From Physcomitrium patens (Eukaryota > Streptophyta > Bryopsida > Funariales > Funariaceae), in NCBI RefSeq assembly GCF_000002425.4, contig NC_037275.1:11357310-11421309 (forward strand): DNA of 64,000 nucleotides, written 5' to 3'. The position numbers and the translations under genes were made by a program. The notes under the pieces were generated by a model, which was not told the origin of the DNA, did no database searches, and was given only the letters and a program-made list of their open reading frames with translations. This document shows, one piece after another, positions 12,601 through 25,544 of this stretch (position 1 is the stretch's first letter; each line of letters starts with the position of its first letter).

Positions 12601-13390
12601 ATTCAATCATACCATAAACTTTTTTTGAATGAATTGATATAACTTTATCATTATTACCTAATCCAATATACACAATCAATTCCAAAACATCTTCCAGTTC
12701 ATTTTCTTCATAAATATCAATAATCTTTTTATTATCTTCTAATATTCCTAACCTATACAATTCTTTTTCAATAGTACTTAATTTCTTCATTTTTTTTATT
12801 TTAAAATCATCAATCTTTTTATACATATTGCTTCTATTTTCAAAAATATTAATAAATCTTCTATTAAAGGTACCTACATCTTGTGAGAGTACCTCTCTTT
12901 TTATACCTCTATAATCTCGTTTTATAGTGGTACCTCCAAAAAATCCTTGAATTCTTCAACAACCCTTGGCAATAGATTTTCTTTCAATTTGTCTCAATTC
13001 TGCTCATGATTTGGAAGCACAGTCAAAAACTATATTGCCCTCCTTCCATCCTCACTACAAATTCATGTGTAAGCTGAACCATCATCGAGTACCTTTGTTT
13101 CTATCCGAGTTTTAATAATATATAGTTGTCTCAAAATAAAAAGATAAGATATTCCATCTTAAATAAAAAAAAAATTGCTCCATTGTAACATCACCAATCC
13201 AAATTTTCACATTTGGGCAAGCACCATATAACTTCCCTTGTATATTATTAACTATCCATATTATCCATCCATGCTCTATATCAATTGGCCATCTTTGCTT
13301 CATATAAAGATCCTTAGACATAAGATTTATTTCTGAACCATGGTCAATTAAAGCAACAATTGGCTCATCCATATCTCCAATCTTCACTAA
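9679..13390 (-). pseudogene. pol region of the family II element
   Basis: On the minus strand, in order: aspartic protease with LIDHGSEINLMSK (about 13390-13110); reverse transcriptase with VPKKNGSLYF and SMDDLYLGYDQF (about 12830-11700); RNase H start with TVDTSPIAIGWAIGQ (about 11660-11470); and integrase to about 9740, ending in a conserved tail of the type GTKLKIPIVGKQVKIFKRRD. It would copy element RNA into DNA and integrate it. The clade differs from families I and III, and I see no chromodomain. Broken many times; a fossil. Confidence 0.8.
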
Positions 13391-14057
13391 TCCCTCTGTA
13401 GTTGCTCTAATTCAATACTTCTGAGTATAATGACTTAAAATCTTTCTATCTTTATTACTTTGATCATCAAAATGTATCCTTTGATTATAACTCCTCCCTT
13501 CATTTGCTAATTGTTTGTAATAATTATCAAGTACAACTTTTTCACCTTCAAATATATGTGCATCAATAGCATGATTCAATCTATCTTCTCTCATTAATTA
13601 CTTCTTTTGTTTCATACTGTCAATAATGACATTATAGAATTCTTTCTTGGCAATTCCTAAATTTTTTTTCAATGTAAACTCAATCTTAGCATTGAACACA
13701 CGTTCTTCAAGCACTCCCTTTAAATCTATTGCCGCTTCAATATCAAAGAGTAGTTTATAAGTTGTCAATTTATCTTTATCTTTTATCTCCTTTACTTTTT
13801 CTTTCGATATTATTGAAGTATCCTTTGTGGGCAATTCTTATAAAGCCGCTGCACGAGCTTTATCTCCTCGAGTTTACTTCTTAGAAGAATTTCCTTTTCT
13901 TGAATCATCAAAATTTCTTCTCTTCTTTTCTTCCATTAAAGCTTCATGTTGGCTTTTAGCAATATATGCATGTACTAACAAAGCTTCTATAAGATCCTTC
14001 CAACCTGTAGCACCATAAATTATTGCAACAGTTCTCAGTAATGCTTTCTATCGCATC

Positions 14058-14618
14058 TGTCAAGGACAAGAACTCGATAAAAAAGAAATACAGACAAAAG
14101 AGCATTCACTCAAAGAAAGATAACAAAATATAAATAAACAAGTATGTATATTGAAAAAAAAATTGAAATGGCTATTGCCAAAAGACAAGAAAACTAGAGA
14201 TCCTTGAAACTAGACTAAAAGCAAGAAAGGAGTTGACAAGAGTGAAGAGGGCTTCACTCTTGCCTCTATATATATTATTTAACTAGGGGCTATGTGGTGA
14301 CGTTCTATAAGACCTCCAATATGTGTTGACTTTGAAGGACACATGCCTTGACTTACAAGGTAAGTTTTTTTATGTGTGGGCCACATAGTTAGCTTGATCT
14401 TCAAGCTAACAACATGTGTGGTACATGGCCAACTTGTTGACCACATTTCTAATCCAAAAAGTCAATTAAAGACACCTATGAAGTCAAAGCAACGTCTATG
14501 AAGCTTCTAAAAAGCTTTCATATTAAATACTATAGAATTAACTTATTTTTACCTACTTTTACTTACTTCCACCTATTTATATATATAATTACTAGCTTAC
14601 ATGAGTATGTCTGTGACA
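14058..14618 (-). mobile_element. Solo LTR of family III inside the family II element
   Basis: The sequence runs from tgtcaaggac to gtgaca and is the reverse complement of the LTRs at 34440 and 40143. It is flanked by gcatc on the left and acatc on the right, an apparent 5-bp duplication with one change. On the minus strand it contains the TATA box, and next to it the 13-bp hairpin (14235-14264). Recombination between two LTRs normally leaves such a single copy. Confidence 0.88.
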
Positions 14619-14631
14619 ACATCTTCTCTTT

Positions 14632-15894
14632 TTACATTGTAGAAATAGCAAAAGACCAAAGTCCACTTGATTGAATATTTCTGACATAATTTTGTCTGCC
14701 ATCATTATCCACCCTAGTTCCATAACTTGCAGCTTCTATTGCCACAATTCCATGTGTTGTTAAATAATCTTTAATCAATGCTTTTATGCCTCCTTTACCA
14801 AAGTTGGTTTTGGAGAAGATCACGAGTATCTTTCAATGCAACCTTTCCATCTTTTCAATAAACAATGTCTTGTTGTACTATCTCATTAAATTCACCACAA
14901 TCTTTTCGAGAATGAGAATCATCATCACATCAAATACATCTTTGCACATATCCTTATTTAAAAGTAGCCTTTGAACTTATTGTAGAAGTCTTTTCTTCAA
15001 GCCTTGCAAGTTTGATTTTAAGATCTCGCATCCCTCAAATAATCTCCTCAAGTTCCATATCTTCTTTCTTTGGTGTAGTCAATGGAGGTTGGACAAAAGG
15101 CACAGTCAATCTTATAGTAGGCATTGGAGTCTTTGAAACTTGTTTCACTTATTGAGTACCAAACTCATCCTTTCTCCTTTCTTTTTTTACAAGTAATCCA
15201 ATAGCATCTTCAACAGCTCTCCACTTTGTTGTCAATCCTTCTTTTTCTTCTTTATCTTCAAGAAGAACCTCTAACTTCTCTTGTAATTCTTCATTAGCAA
15301 CTTGAAGAAACAATTCAACCTTACTTGGTCTCAATGTTAACTTTTCCATTTTTGATAATTGAAAAAATTATCTTTCAAATTCTCTTAATAATTCTATAGC
15401 TTGCAAATTTTTGTTAGGTTGCTCAATCCATTCCAAGAATGATTTCTTGGTAACTCGATTAGTATCTTCCAAAAAGTACTCATCCTTCAATGCATGTAAA
15501 AATACCTCCCATGAACTTTCAAATTGCTCCATAATAGATCTTATATGCTCTCTTATCTCTGATACCATAACAAATTCAAATAATTGAATCATCTCCTTCT
15601 CAGAAACACAATTCAATTCCATTTTTTGCACATTATAACTTAAATATTTGAAAATATTCCTCCTATCAAATTGATCAACCTTGTTAACCACTACTTGTAA
15701 TGCTTTGGTTGCCAAAGCCTCTTTGTGATCATTACCTTATTGCTGTTGCATAAATAATATAAATGCTTGAAACATTTTTGCAAACTTTGGATCAAAGTAC
15801 ATACCTTATTCACTGGTAGAAATCCCACTTGAAGTTGCGCTTGAAGATCTACTTGAAGTTCCACCCAAAGCTCCATCAAAAAGTCTAAATTCAA
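14632..15894 (-). pseudogene. gag region of the family II element
   Basis: The minus-strand reading contains a capsid-like stretch (WEVFLHALKDEYFLED, about 15370-15715) followed by a charged, lysine- and glutamate-rich region (15150-15350) and then a segment just beyond the solo LTR boundary. It lies directly downstream of the 5' LTR in element orientation, where gag belongs. Broken; the solo family III LTR is inserted between gag and protease. Confidence 0.65.
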
Positions 15895-15986
15895 CCTTCT
15901 TGCCTTCTTCTGCTATTAATTTTAAATAATAAAAATTACAATCCAATACCTTCTACCCCAAACTTTCATGTTGGGTTCACCACTTA

Positions 15987-17305
15987 TGTTGTATTACATG
16001 TTTTGCTTAGGAATGTATTGGGCATCTAACTGTGGAAGGTGAAATTGTGTTTCACAAGTAGCCAAGAAATCCTAATAGATTTCATCCATACGAGAAGAAT
16101 GTAATCTGAATTTCAATTCAAAAATGCTTAAAACACTCTTCTTAGTAGTCTTAACCATACATAAATCCCAAATACCTTATTACTTTCATATTTAAGCAAT
16201 TTAGATTTTTCTTGTAAGTTCCAATTCTAATCAGTGAGCTTTAACAAGCTATAACATCCAATCCAACCGTCCACTTGATATAGAATTTAGCATGCAATTG
16301 TCAATATAAGTCTTCTATATGCTCAAGAATTTTTAGTCCAATCCAACTTAAAAATTATGAGAAAACCTCCAAAAATTGTATTGATGTCACTCGGCCATCA
16401 ACTTGAAAAGTGAAGTAAAAATTCCAGCAATGATTTATCCCTTTTCAATTATTAACTTTGTCTCAAAATTGATGTGTAGCTTGATCTTCAAGTCCTTCAA
16501 CATCATGCCAATTTTCACCTTAATCCAACTAATAGATCTTTAGATATCATAGAAATCCTACCCAACCTCAAACTGCCACCTTCCAAAATCCTCTTGTGCT
16601 AAAAACTAGACATCTCTAAACCACGCCGTTAGATTATCACAAAATTTTGTATACACTTAGTACACCCAATAATCTAAATAGTACCAAGTTTTCAACCATA
16701 GATGTTACACCAATTGCACGAAATAGCCAAAATTATTAGCCCTAATTATATTATATAAAACCCAAATCATTGATACAAACCCTGACTTTGAACAACAATT
16801 GCTAAGTCTTCCAAAACCCTCTCAAAAAAATTCTTATGTCTTTGAAAAGAACTTCAAGCTAGCTCTAAAATCTTAACCTTTGATCTTTGAATGATTTCCT
16901 ATTTTGCCCTAGGCCATCATTTTAGTAGCTAGAGGTTTGATTTCAACCCTGTTTCACAAATAGTCAACCCCCGGGTATCAATCTAACCTATCCTAAGGTG
17001 TTTTTAGCCCAAACCTACTTTCAAATTAACCCTAGTATCAACTATACTAATTATTACCTCTTTTAATCTGATTTTATTAGTTGATGGTCTTTCGAAGGTA
17101 ATAGAAGAGTCTCTATAACCTAGAAGGTAAAATTACTAACTAAGCTTCAACCTTCTAACTATTAAGATAAGAAAATAACCTAAGAGGCTTTTATAAAAGC
17201 CATGTTTAGATACCTCAAATTATAATTGAACTAAGATAATTAGATATTAATTAGAAATTTAATTTTAATTATAATTTCACTATATAGTCGTATTACATCA
17301 TGACA
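15987..17305 (-). repeat. Family II 5' LTR
   Basis: It starts tgttgtattacatg and ends catcatgaca, followed by the ccat duplication at 17306-17309. It is uninterrupted and so serves as the reference for the split LTR at 495-9678. Confidence 0.92.
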
Positions 17306-17879
17306 CCATAGCTCTCTTTGCACTCTCAATCACCATGACGCACTCTCTTCCAAGCTCTAATTGACAATACTACTCTCCAATATTCCCGAAATACAAGAAA
17401 TTATAACACAAAAAAACAACAATAGAATGCAACACCATAGAATCACCATAAATGGGTGCCTCACTCTTATTCTTTTATCTAGTGATAATAACGATAATAT
17501 GTTACCCATATTATCCATTTTTTTTGCCATCCCATTTGACCTACAACTAATTACATCTCTAACTATCCTTTCAGCCGTGTCTTTATCCTAGTCCACATAT
17601 ACCAATAAGTATAGCCCTAAGAAAAAAATTGAAATCCGTCCCAGATTTTAAGTATAATATAGCCATAATTGGTCTCCATTAATATGTATATTGAATTGAT
17701 GGCCCATAAAATCTTCTAATTGGATTGATCCATTGGATAATCCTTTAACAACCTAATATGGACCATGTTATCGGATTTAAAATTTTTCTAAAAAAGTATT
17801 AAAATGACTATAATAAAGCAAGACCAAATCATTGGACATAAAACTCTTAGGTTGCAGTTTACTATTATAATAACTCTTT

Positions 17880-20360
17880 CATTGTTTCTAGGTAGCTTCC
17901 ACCGTTAAAAGTATAATAGTCCAAATTTCATCCAATTCTTTCAATTTCACCAACCGGTAGTACATGGACTCTTTATCACTCAGTCGTTCATCAACTGCAA
18001 TCTGTAAACTATGGACTTCTAATTTGATAGGTAAGAGTACTTCTTGCCAATAAACCAATTTGAACGGGGTGGAATTGGTTGTCACTTTATATGCTATATG
18101 ATATGCCTATAAGGCTATAAATAATTTGGTATACCAATCCGTGCTTGCCTCCAAAATAGTCTTAGTTAATATCTTGTATAAAATATTGTTGATCTTTTTC
18201 GTTTGCCCATTGGCTCTAGGATCATATAGAGTTATTTTTCTATACTTGATTTCATAAATATCTGTCAAAGTTCTAATTGTAGAATTAATGAAATGAGTTC
18301 CTTAATTACTAAAAAATTCTTTAGGACATCCAAATCAAGTGATAATATTCTTATATATAAAGTGGCGACAGTGTTTGTATTATCATGTCGTATTGCAACA
18401 GCCTCTACCCATTTGGTTACATAGTCTGTGGCAACTAAAATATACCACTTTTGTCCATATTGCGATGCTAGTACAATTGGTCTAATAAAATCAATTTTTT
18501 ATTTTTCAAATAGTACTTGGGCTAAAATTGGTACTAATGACATGGCAAAAGTGCGAATTAGTTGACCAATTCTTTAACATGGATCGTAGTGACAAACATA
18601 TTAATGTGCATCTGAAAACATTGTTGGCCACCAATATCCGACCATTAAAGCTTTTTGAGCAATACTATCATTGACAAAATATCCAACATAACTATCCAAA
18701 TGGCAACCATCTAATATCGATTGTACTTCACTTTCAAAGACACAGCATCATAAAATGCCATACTTTCCTTGCTTATACAAAGCATCACCAATCATTGTAT
18801 ACAATGCACTTTTCAAAATTAAGTATTTTTAAGTTTTTTGCTAAATATAGGTAGAAATATTTGAAATATCAAAAATTGAATTATTTCACTATACTTTGGC
18901 AAAATCACATCCATAATAAATAAAAAAATGTCAAAGTACATCAGGAATAAGTTCATTGCATAGGATATTGAACAACTGAGATAAATGGTCAACATTAGTA
19001 TGGTTCTTTCCAGATCTTACAATAATAGTAAAATTAAATTCTTATAGTAGTAATATCTATTTGGCAATACATCCATTCAACTGAGGCTTATTAATCATGT
19101 ATTTTAGGGTATTATGATCCATATAAAATACAAATGGATAACCTAATAAATAATGCCGAAGTTTTTGAACCGAATATATTATGTCCAAAGCTTCTCATTC
19201 AGTAGTAGTATAATTTTGTTTGACAACCACCAATTGTAGACTAGCATAATATATTAGATGATCCATTTTTTTTTCATCCTTCTAACTTAACACAAATCCA
19301 ATAGCAACATTGGATGCATCAATATACATATAAAATAGCTTTGTCCAACAAGGTGCCACTAATACTAGGACAGATACCAATTTTTGTTTCAATTCTTCAA
19401 ATGCCATTGTACAGTCCTTGGTCCAAATTGGACTGATCCCATCCGATAGAGGTTTCTTTAAAAGATTAGTTAGAAGTTGATAAAGGACTGTAAACGAATG
19501 AATAAATTGTTGATAATAATTGATATGGCCGAAAAAATTACAAACACCCAACATTGTCTCTAGTCTTAGCAAGTTCATTATGTGTTGAACTTTATGTGGA
19601 TCAGTGGAAATACCATGTCTAAAGACTATGTGTTCTAAGAATTTTTCAGACGAAATACCAAATTGGCATTTATCAAAGTTCCATGATATCCTGTATGTAG
19701 CACATTGATCCAAATATTTGTCTAGGCATTTCAAATGATCCTCTTTTATATTAAAAGTACAAAAGTCATCTAAAAATATTTTCATAAATATTTGTAAATA
19801 ATCTTGAAATGCTTGAGTCATCATCCACTGAAACATAGTTGGAATATTACATAAATCAAATGCCATAATGCAATAAGCAAATGTTTTCCAATCTATAGTA
19901 AAAGTAGTCTTTAGCTGATCTTCTTTTACAATTTTAACTTGATTAAAATCAAAAAATCCATCTAGAAAAGAATAACATTCATGCCCTACTACAGCATCTA
20001 ATATACTATTTGTAAAAGGTAATAGAAAGTAATCTTTTTTGGTAGCCACATTTAGTTTTTGGAAGTCCTGGCAAATTTTGATTTGTCATTTTTCTTTGGC
20101 ACCATCACGATTGAAAAAATCCACTCACTATTTGATACCAGATAAATAAAACCAACCTTAATAAGCTTATTTAATTATTCCTTCACTATTAAGAAATATT
20201 TTGGATTAAGTTGATGTTGTCTCTGATGGACAAGTTTAGCATTTTCTTCCAAAATAATTTGATGCTTGCAGACTTTCGTAGGAATACCTTTCAAATCAGC
20301 ATAAGTCCAAGCAAAAGTGGATTTATGATAAATGAAAAATTCTTTCCAACATGTCAATTC
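17880..20360 (-). pseudogene. Reverse transcriptase, RNase H and integrase region of the family I relic
   Basis: The open stretch at 19282-20049 shows the DGFFDFNQ motif, the catalytic FLDD box (the family's YxDD), and the start of RNase H (MYIDASNVAIGFVLS). Integrase remains follow to about 17880, including FKLVYWQEVLLPIKLE. This is the best preserved family I pol in the window and shows that the family lacks a chromodomain. It would make and insert element DNA. A fossil with many breaks. Confidence 0.82.
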
Positions 20361-20438
20361 CTGATCTTGAATACCTTTGTAAATTTTAATTGTCTGAGGT
20401 TTTTATTTGTTGCCAAGTTAATAATTGGATATAAAGAT

Positions 20439-21480
20439 TCAGATGCCTTTTTTTTGTTTCAACTCCCTTGCTAGTTCTAGTCCATTCTTGGAGTTTGACA
20501 TAATAAAGGTACTCAATTTTGATTCCAGTGCAGTGATTTGATGTACATTATGTTTGATCATCGAATCTGTAATAACATGATCAAAATTTTCCATATGTAG
20601 TGGATATATCAAATATTCTCCAAGTCTTCCACATTGATACATTATCCCATGGTGCTTAGCTATTTCAAAGGATGTTCCTTCTTTTGATACGATGACATCT
20701 TTATCAGAACTGAGGTCATCGTCTGATGTCAATTCAGATGCTGACATTTGAGATTCTTGATGATAGTGTACCAAGTACATTTGTAACACCATCTTGTCGC
20801 CGTCTTTTTTGATCTTCAAAGTGCCATGATTCGAATTATACTTGGCTTTTTCTTGATAAAGCCATGGTTATTTCAATAAATTGGATATGATAAAGTTGAA
20901 CGTTGTAACCAAAAAATGATATGGTCTATTTTGTATTCAATACTGGTAGTTATAATTTGAATATTTTACAAGATATTCATGGATTTAACGTGGCTATGAT
21001 CTGCCATCTGTAATACCAATATTGTAGGTATGAAATGTGCTAAGTTCAAAGCATCTTTTGTATGTGCATTCATTAAATTGACGTTGGAGCCACCACCCAC
21101 TTAGACTCTAGAAATCATAATACTGTCTATCAATATGTCGATAGTTGGTGCACTTGGATCAGGGTTCAAATTGACCTCATGAACTTCTTTACTGCATTGC
21201 CTATACCATATTAACGATGAATTCAATACAGAACAATACTCCAATGCTACTGCTAGAAGTTGCTTCATTGAAATAGAAGACTAAATAGCATCCAAATCTT
21301 TTAGAATGTCATAAGGCTCTATGTTTAAAGAAATTTCTAATGTCCACTTTCTTTTCATTTGTTTCAGCTTTATGCCTTGAGGTAATATAGTTTTCTTTCT
21401 TGGATTTAGAATTGAAACAATTGAAAGAGCTTTCGTAAAATGTTTGTCCATTAGAAGATCTTTTAATGGATAAGATGTCT
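20439..21480 (-). pseudogene. Protease and protease-RT spacer of the family I relic
   Basis: The minus strand at about 21130-20950 corresponds to the DGGSSVNLM protease segment seen in the other two family I copies. The acidic spacer at 20439-20819 (SASELTSDDDLSSDKD) matches the region before the reverse transcriptase at 45277-44831. The role is inferred from position and similarity to those copies. Confidence 0.65.
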
Positions 21481-22309
21481 CTTGGAATTATACAAAGGAT
21501 GAAACTGGTTTAGACTGAGTCAAGACCTTGATGATTGGGACCTCATTGGGTTGCGTAGGCAGACCAGGTCTCATCATTGATAAGATGTCTATTATAGGAA
21601 CTACATTTGACGTCTCCATAATTGGGTTGAATCGATTCTTTGCAACTAGTTCACCCAAGTGTTGAATTGGTTTTTTGTCCTTTTGCTGGCTCCTAGTAAG
21701 TACTATTTAGATACATTCCACCTAATTTATTGGAAAATCTTAGAGACCTCAATTATTATCTTCAATCTTATTTTTTAGTTAGATTTACTGATCATGGTTA
21801 TTGAAATTGAACGGAGCATTATAGTGCTGATATGTATGCCCCGATTGCTTATAATTTCCACAAACTAGAGCATAGTCATCACTGGCTCAAAGATTAAGAT
21901 ATTCACTAGCTTAATGATTAATTTGCCTATAATGGTAACAACAAAGTGGTCTTCTTCCACTTCCATCAAGCATATTGGGTGTCTCTATTGATATATACTG
22001 ATTGGACTTGTTCCAAGTTGAATTGGTAAATGATCCCGATTGTCCCATTAGTATAGAAAAAACTGGAATCGATTGCGGTGATAGAAAATATTATTGATAT
22101 CCTGGCTATTCCTTTACATAATTATGGAAGTTTGATGTAGAACTCGAATTATAATTTGGACCTTTAAAGTTATTAAAGGCTCAATTTTTTCTATTTGAAT
22201 AAGTCATGTTCCATCCAAATGTATTTTTTGTTTGAACTTGATTGACATTCCAGTGAGTGGGTGGGATCATGATCTGATTACCAAACTATTGTTATTTTTT
22301 CCAATTCAA

Positions 22310-25165
22310 ATAATTAACTACCAAATGCTTTCCTCATTGTAACATAGAATGTACATTGCACCATCATTTGTGGAAGAGAGGGGCATTCTGTCACCAAATG
22401 ACCTTGGCCCTTATAATTACTGCACCATACATTGGGCCTAGTATTGGTAGGTTTTTGCTTCTTTACTTTATCCTTTGTCATATTGACTGCCATTTTCTCT
22501 ATTTTTTTAGTCAAATTTAATAACAAGGTTTCATTAAAATCCTTCGCAGCTGATACTATTGACAACTTTATCTTAGTCAACGATTGTTGCTGATAAAAGA
22601 AGTATGGAGATTACAATGTTGCCATGCTTGGTGGTATAGCTTGCAATCGTATCGTATTTTAATATGACTATATGATGAAAGATAATAATATGGATCTTAT
22701 TATAAAAGAATCAAGTTAAAAGATAAAGTAAAAAAAAATATGGATAAAAGATAGGAAGGTACTAAAACTTTTAGTAGTAATGCTGTTCTTTTAGAAAAAT
22801 AGCTTCTATTTACTTTGTAGGACCAAAAATAAGGCAAAATAAGGTAGATAGGAAAAATAAATGATATAGATATCTTTAGGAGGAAGTTAAGAGTAAATTT
22901 TGGCAAAAATTATCTAAAAAAATTAGATATTGATACTCGAGGAAGGCCAGTTATCAACTTGGATCAAAATCAGATCCTAAGGCACAAAACCGAGTCTTGA
23001 TGACAAATCGAGGACATTTTTGCAAATCAAAGAGTGGAGTTAGAAAATAGACTTAATAAGGTTTCAATTAACATTGATTTTGGGCGATTTGGATTTGTAT
23101 TGACTTTGTAAGAGCTTTACAAAGTCAAGGTTTGTTTCAGATGACTTGGATTTTATGAAATAAAATAGGTTTTATATTTTGGATGATTTCAAGAGTTTTG
23201 TAACAGATCTACAGGTGAAATTTTGTGGGTTAATGGTCATTGAAAAAGATGGCCAACCAATACCTGAGCACATTTTTGAGGTAATTGTCTATTTGGTAAT
23301 TTCAATCTTTTTCAAAAATTTTATGCTTATTTTCAACTTAATTTTTAAGAAATATGCAAAATTCGATTTAAGATCAATGGTTCATTCATTAGTTATTTAG
23401 GTTTAAATCTATTGTAGAAATTACTAAGGTTTGGTTAGGATCTGATTTAGGATTAGGATTTGGTTAGGGTTTGATTTAGAGTTAGGATTTAGTTAGGATT
23501 TGATTTAGAGTTTAGGATTAGAATTAAGATTTGGTTAGGATTTGATTTAGGGTTAGGATTTGGTTAGGATTTAATTTAGGATTGGTTAGGATTTGATTAA
23601 GTTTTTATTAGGATTTGATTATAGATTAGGATTTGATTTAGGATTTAGGATTTGGTTAGGTTTTGATTTAGGATTAGTATTTGGTTTAGGATTTAGGATT
23701 TTGTTTAGGATTTAAGGTTTGATTAGGATTTGATAGGATTTGATTTAAGATTTAGGATTTTATTTGAATTTATTTAGAAATTAAGATTTAGTTAGTTTTT
23801 GGCCTAAAGTTGAATGAAGTCCAATAAGATTTCAACTAGGATTAAATTAAGATTGAATTGAAATGTATTTGAGATATGTTTGTAATCATTCTAATATTTT
23901 TTTAAGATTTCTTATTGTTTCTTTGGAATGCCTTTGAGGTTTCTCTGAATTTGATTAAAGCTTATTTAACATTATTATTTTTCTATTAGAATTAGGATTT
24001 TGTTGTTGAAATTTCCATTCTACCTTCTACAACCAGGTGCCTGGAGCATTCTCAAGTAAGACTTCACATATTATGACAACAGGGTGACATAATCTATTCT
24101 TTGTATATTGGCACTTGAATTGGCTCATGTATCAAACATTCTTGAATAACTAATCACTACTCCTTTCCATACTAAGATTTGATAACCTCCTTGAACTGGA
24201 ATCATAGTAGCGCCAATAATTAAAAATTGATCATAATGGCATTTCTCTCAAACCTTGGTTCAATTAAGAAATGTAGTTACTATATTTGGTTGAGCTTTTT
24301 TTATAAATATTTTTAGTTTGGGTAGGTGTAATCCGTTGTTTAATATAGATAATACAAAAGCCTTTGACATTTGATAATTTGGCCACTCGCGGAGTATATC
24401 TACTACATGGCCATAGTACGATTCCACTACCTCTTGAAGACTCATTTTGCTATTCATTGATCTTTTTAGAAGTCGATCTTCAAAATCCATTGGACAAAAA
24501 TGGATTAAAAATATATTTTTTAATGCTTTCCAATTAAGAAATTGATCAACGATTTAGCAGTTATACCATTCAAACATCATATCTTTTAAGGTCATTGATA
24601 GCCATTGCAACCAAATATCTTTAGTTTTGCCATTATTGGCTATACATGCGGTCAAGAATTGAGACAAGTGTTGATCTAGATCTACACCTAAAAAGCCCTT
24701 AAAAGTACATAATAGAGCCATGCTAGTTGTACAATTATCTACGTCACCCATTTGAACTACTATTCGAATTGTTAGACCACTTGTTGTCATTAAAGAGGAT
24801 AATGTGCTACTTACTCTCTTATTAAAATTACCACTGTCTTTCCCAATTATCTTTTTCAAACTTTCCAACCTCTTCATTTTTCTATTATTATTCTTGAATA
24901 AATTAATTGGTTGAATTAGAGGTAAAAATGGTAGATTTTGAAATATGCTAAATTGGCCCTTATTGACAAGCAATTTATGCTATTCTATAGAACCAATTTT
25001 AATAGAATTGATAGTTTTTGCTATTGAAAAGATACTCAATGGAGTACCTAATTCTTTTATATTTCTTCCACTTATAGTTAATGAGCTCAAGAAATATGTT
25101 GGACTATTGATAAAATTTTCCACAAGTTCTCTTGGCAATTTTCTTAACAGTATATATGTCTAAAA
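22310..25165 (-). pseudogene. gag region of the family I relic (split by an LTR)
   Basis: The capsid-like part lies at 24973-24260 (TLKDMMFEWYNC; VESYYGHVVDILREWPN) and the nucleocapsid part at 22580-22314 with a CCHC knuckle (CSNYKGQGHLVTEC). Further knuckle-like remains lie near 21900-21960. The parts and order match the copies at 2624-4230 and 46380-48500. Broken. Confidence 0.75.
22646..24082 (-). mobile_element. Family II-type LTR with an internal TTTAGGATTTGG-like microsatellite
   Basis: The left end (ttttaatatgactatatga) and the right end (ccaggtgcctggagcattctc...atgacaaca) match the reverse complement of the family II LTR. About 23430-23760 consists of degenerate 10-14-bp units such as ggatttggttagg and atttgattta. 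The insertion lies in the gag of the family I relic. No clear target duplication was found, so the ends are approximate. Confidence 0.75.
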
Positions 25166-25544
25166 TATTAGAGGTCGGTCAACTTTTAGATATCCTTGGA
25201 TATGCCAACAGGCATCCAACCATGGCTTAATCCAACTTTATTGATGCTTTCTTTTTAATTTGCGTTCTTGCTCATTTTGCAATAATTTTCTTGTTTGCAC
25301 TCTCTCTTGTCTTTCTTTTGACTAACATATTTTCTTAATTCTAATATTTTTATTCTTAATAATTATAATCTTTTATTATATACTGCTGAATTTGCTTCCT
25401 ATCTCCCATCTAACTACACAATTCTCTTCACTTTTGAACCAATTTCAATTTTATAACCTCTTTGGCCAACATCCAAAACTACTCGTTCAGCCATTAATTC
25501 CTAATACTCAATACTATTGTCGTTTCCTAGCAACGACGCCAAAA

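Larger units (their letters stand above)
495..17305 (-). mobile_element. Family II Ty3/gypsy LTR retrotransposon, broken, with nested insertions
   Basis: The two LTRs are ~1.32 kb: 495-1502 continued at 9364-9678 (3' LTR), and 15987-17305 (5' LTR). The LTR begins tgtcat/tgttgt and ends tgaca/cgaca. The interior reads on the minus strand in the order gag, protease, reverse transcriptase, RNase H, integrase. A purine-rich tract (aagaagagatgga, minus strand) abuts the 3' LTR at 9679. A TGG-starting primer-site candidate (TGGTGAACCCAACATGA) abuts the 5' LTR at about 15966-15984; I could not assign its tRNA. The element is broken many times over. A family I element is inserted in its left LTR and a solo family III LTR in its interior, so it is older than both. 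Target-site duplication: ccat. Confidence 0.9.

Noticed and set aside
23430-23760. Telomere-like CCTAAATCC repeats
   Set aside because: The units are irregular and lack the plant telomere unit CCCTAAA in register. They lie inside an LTR.
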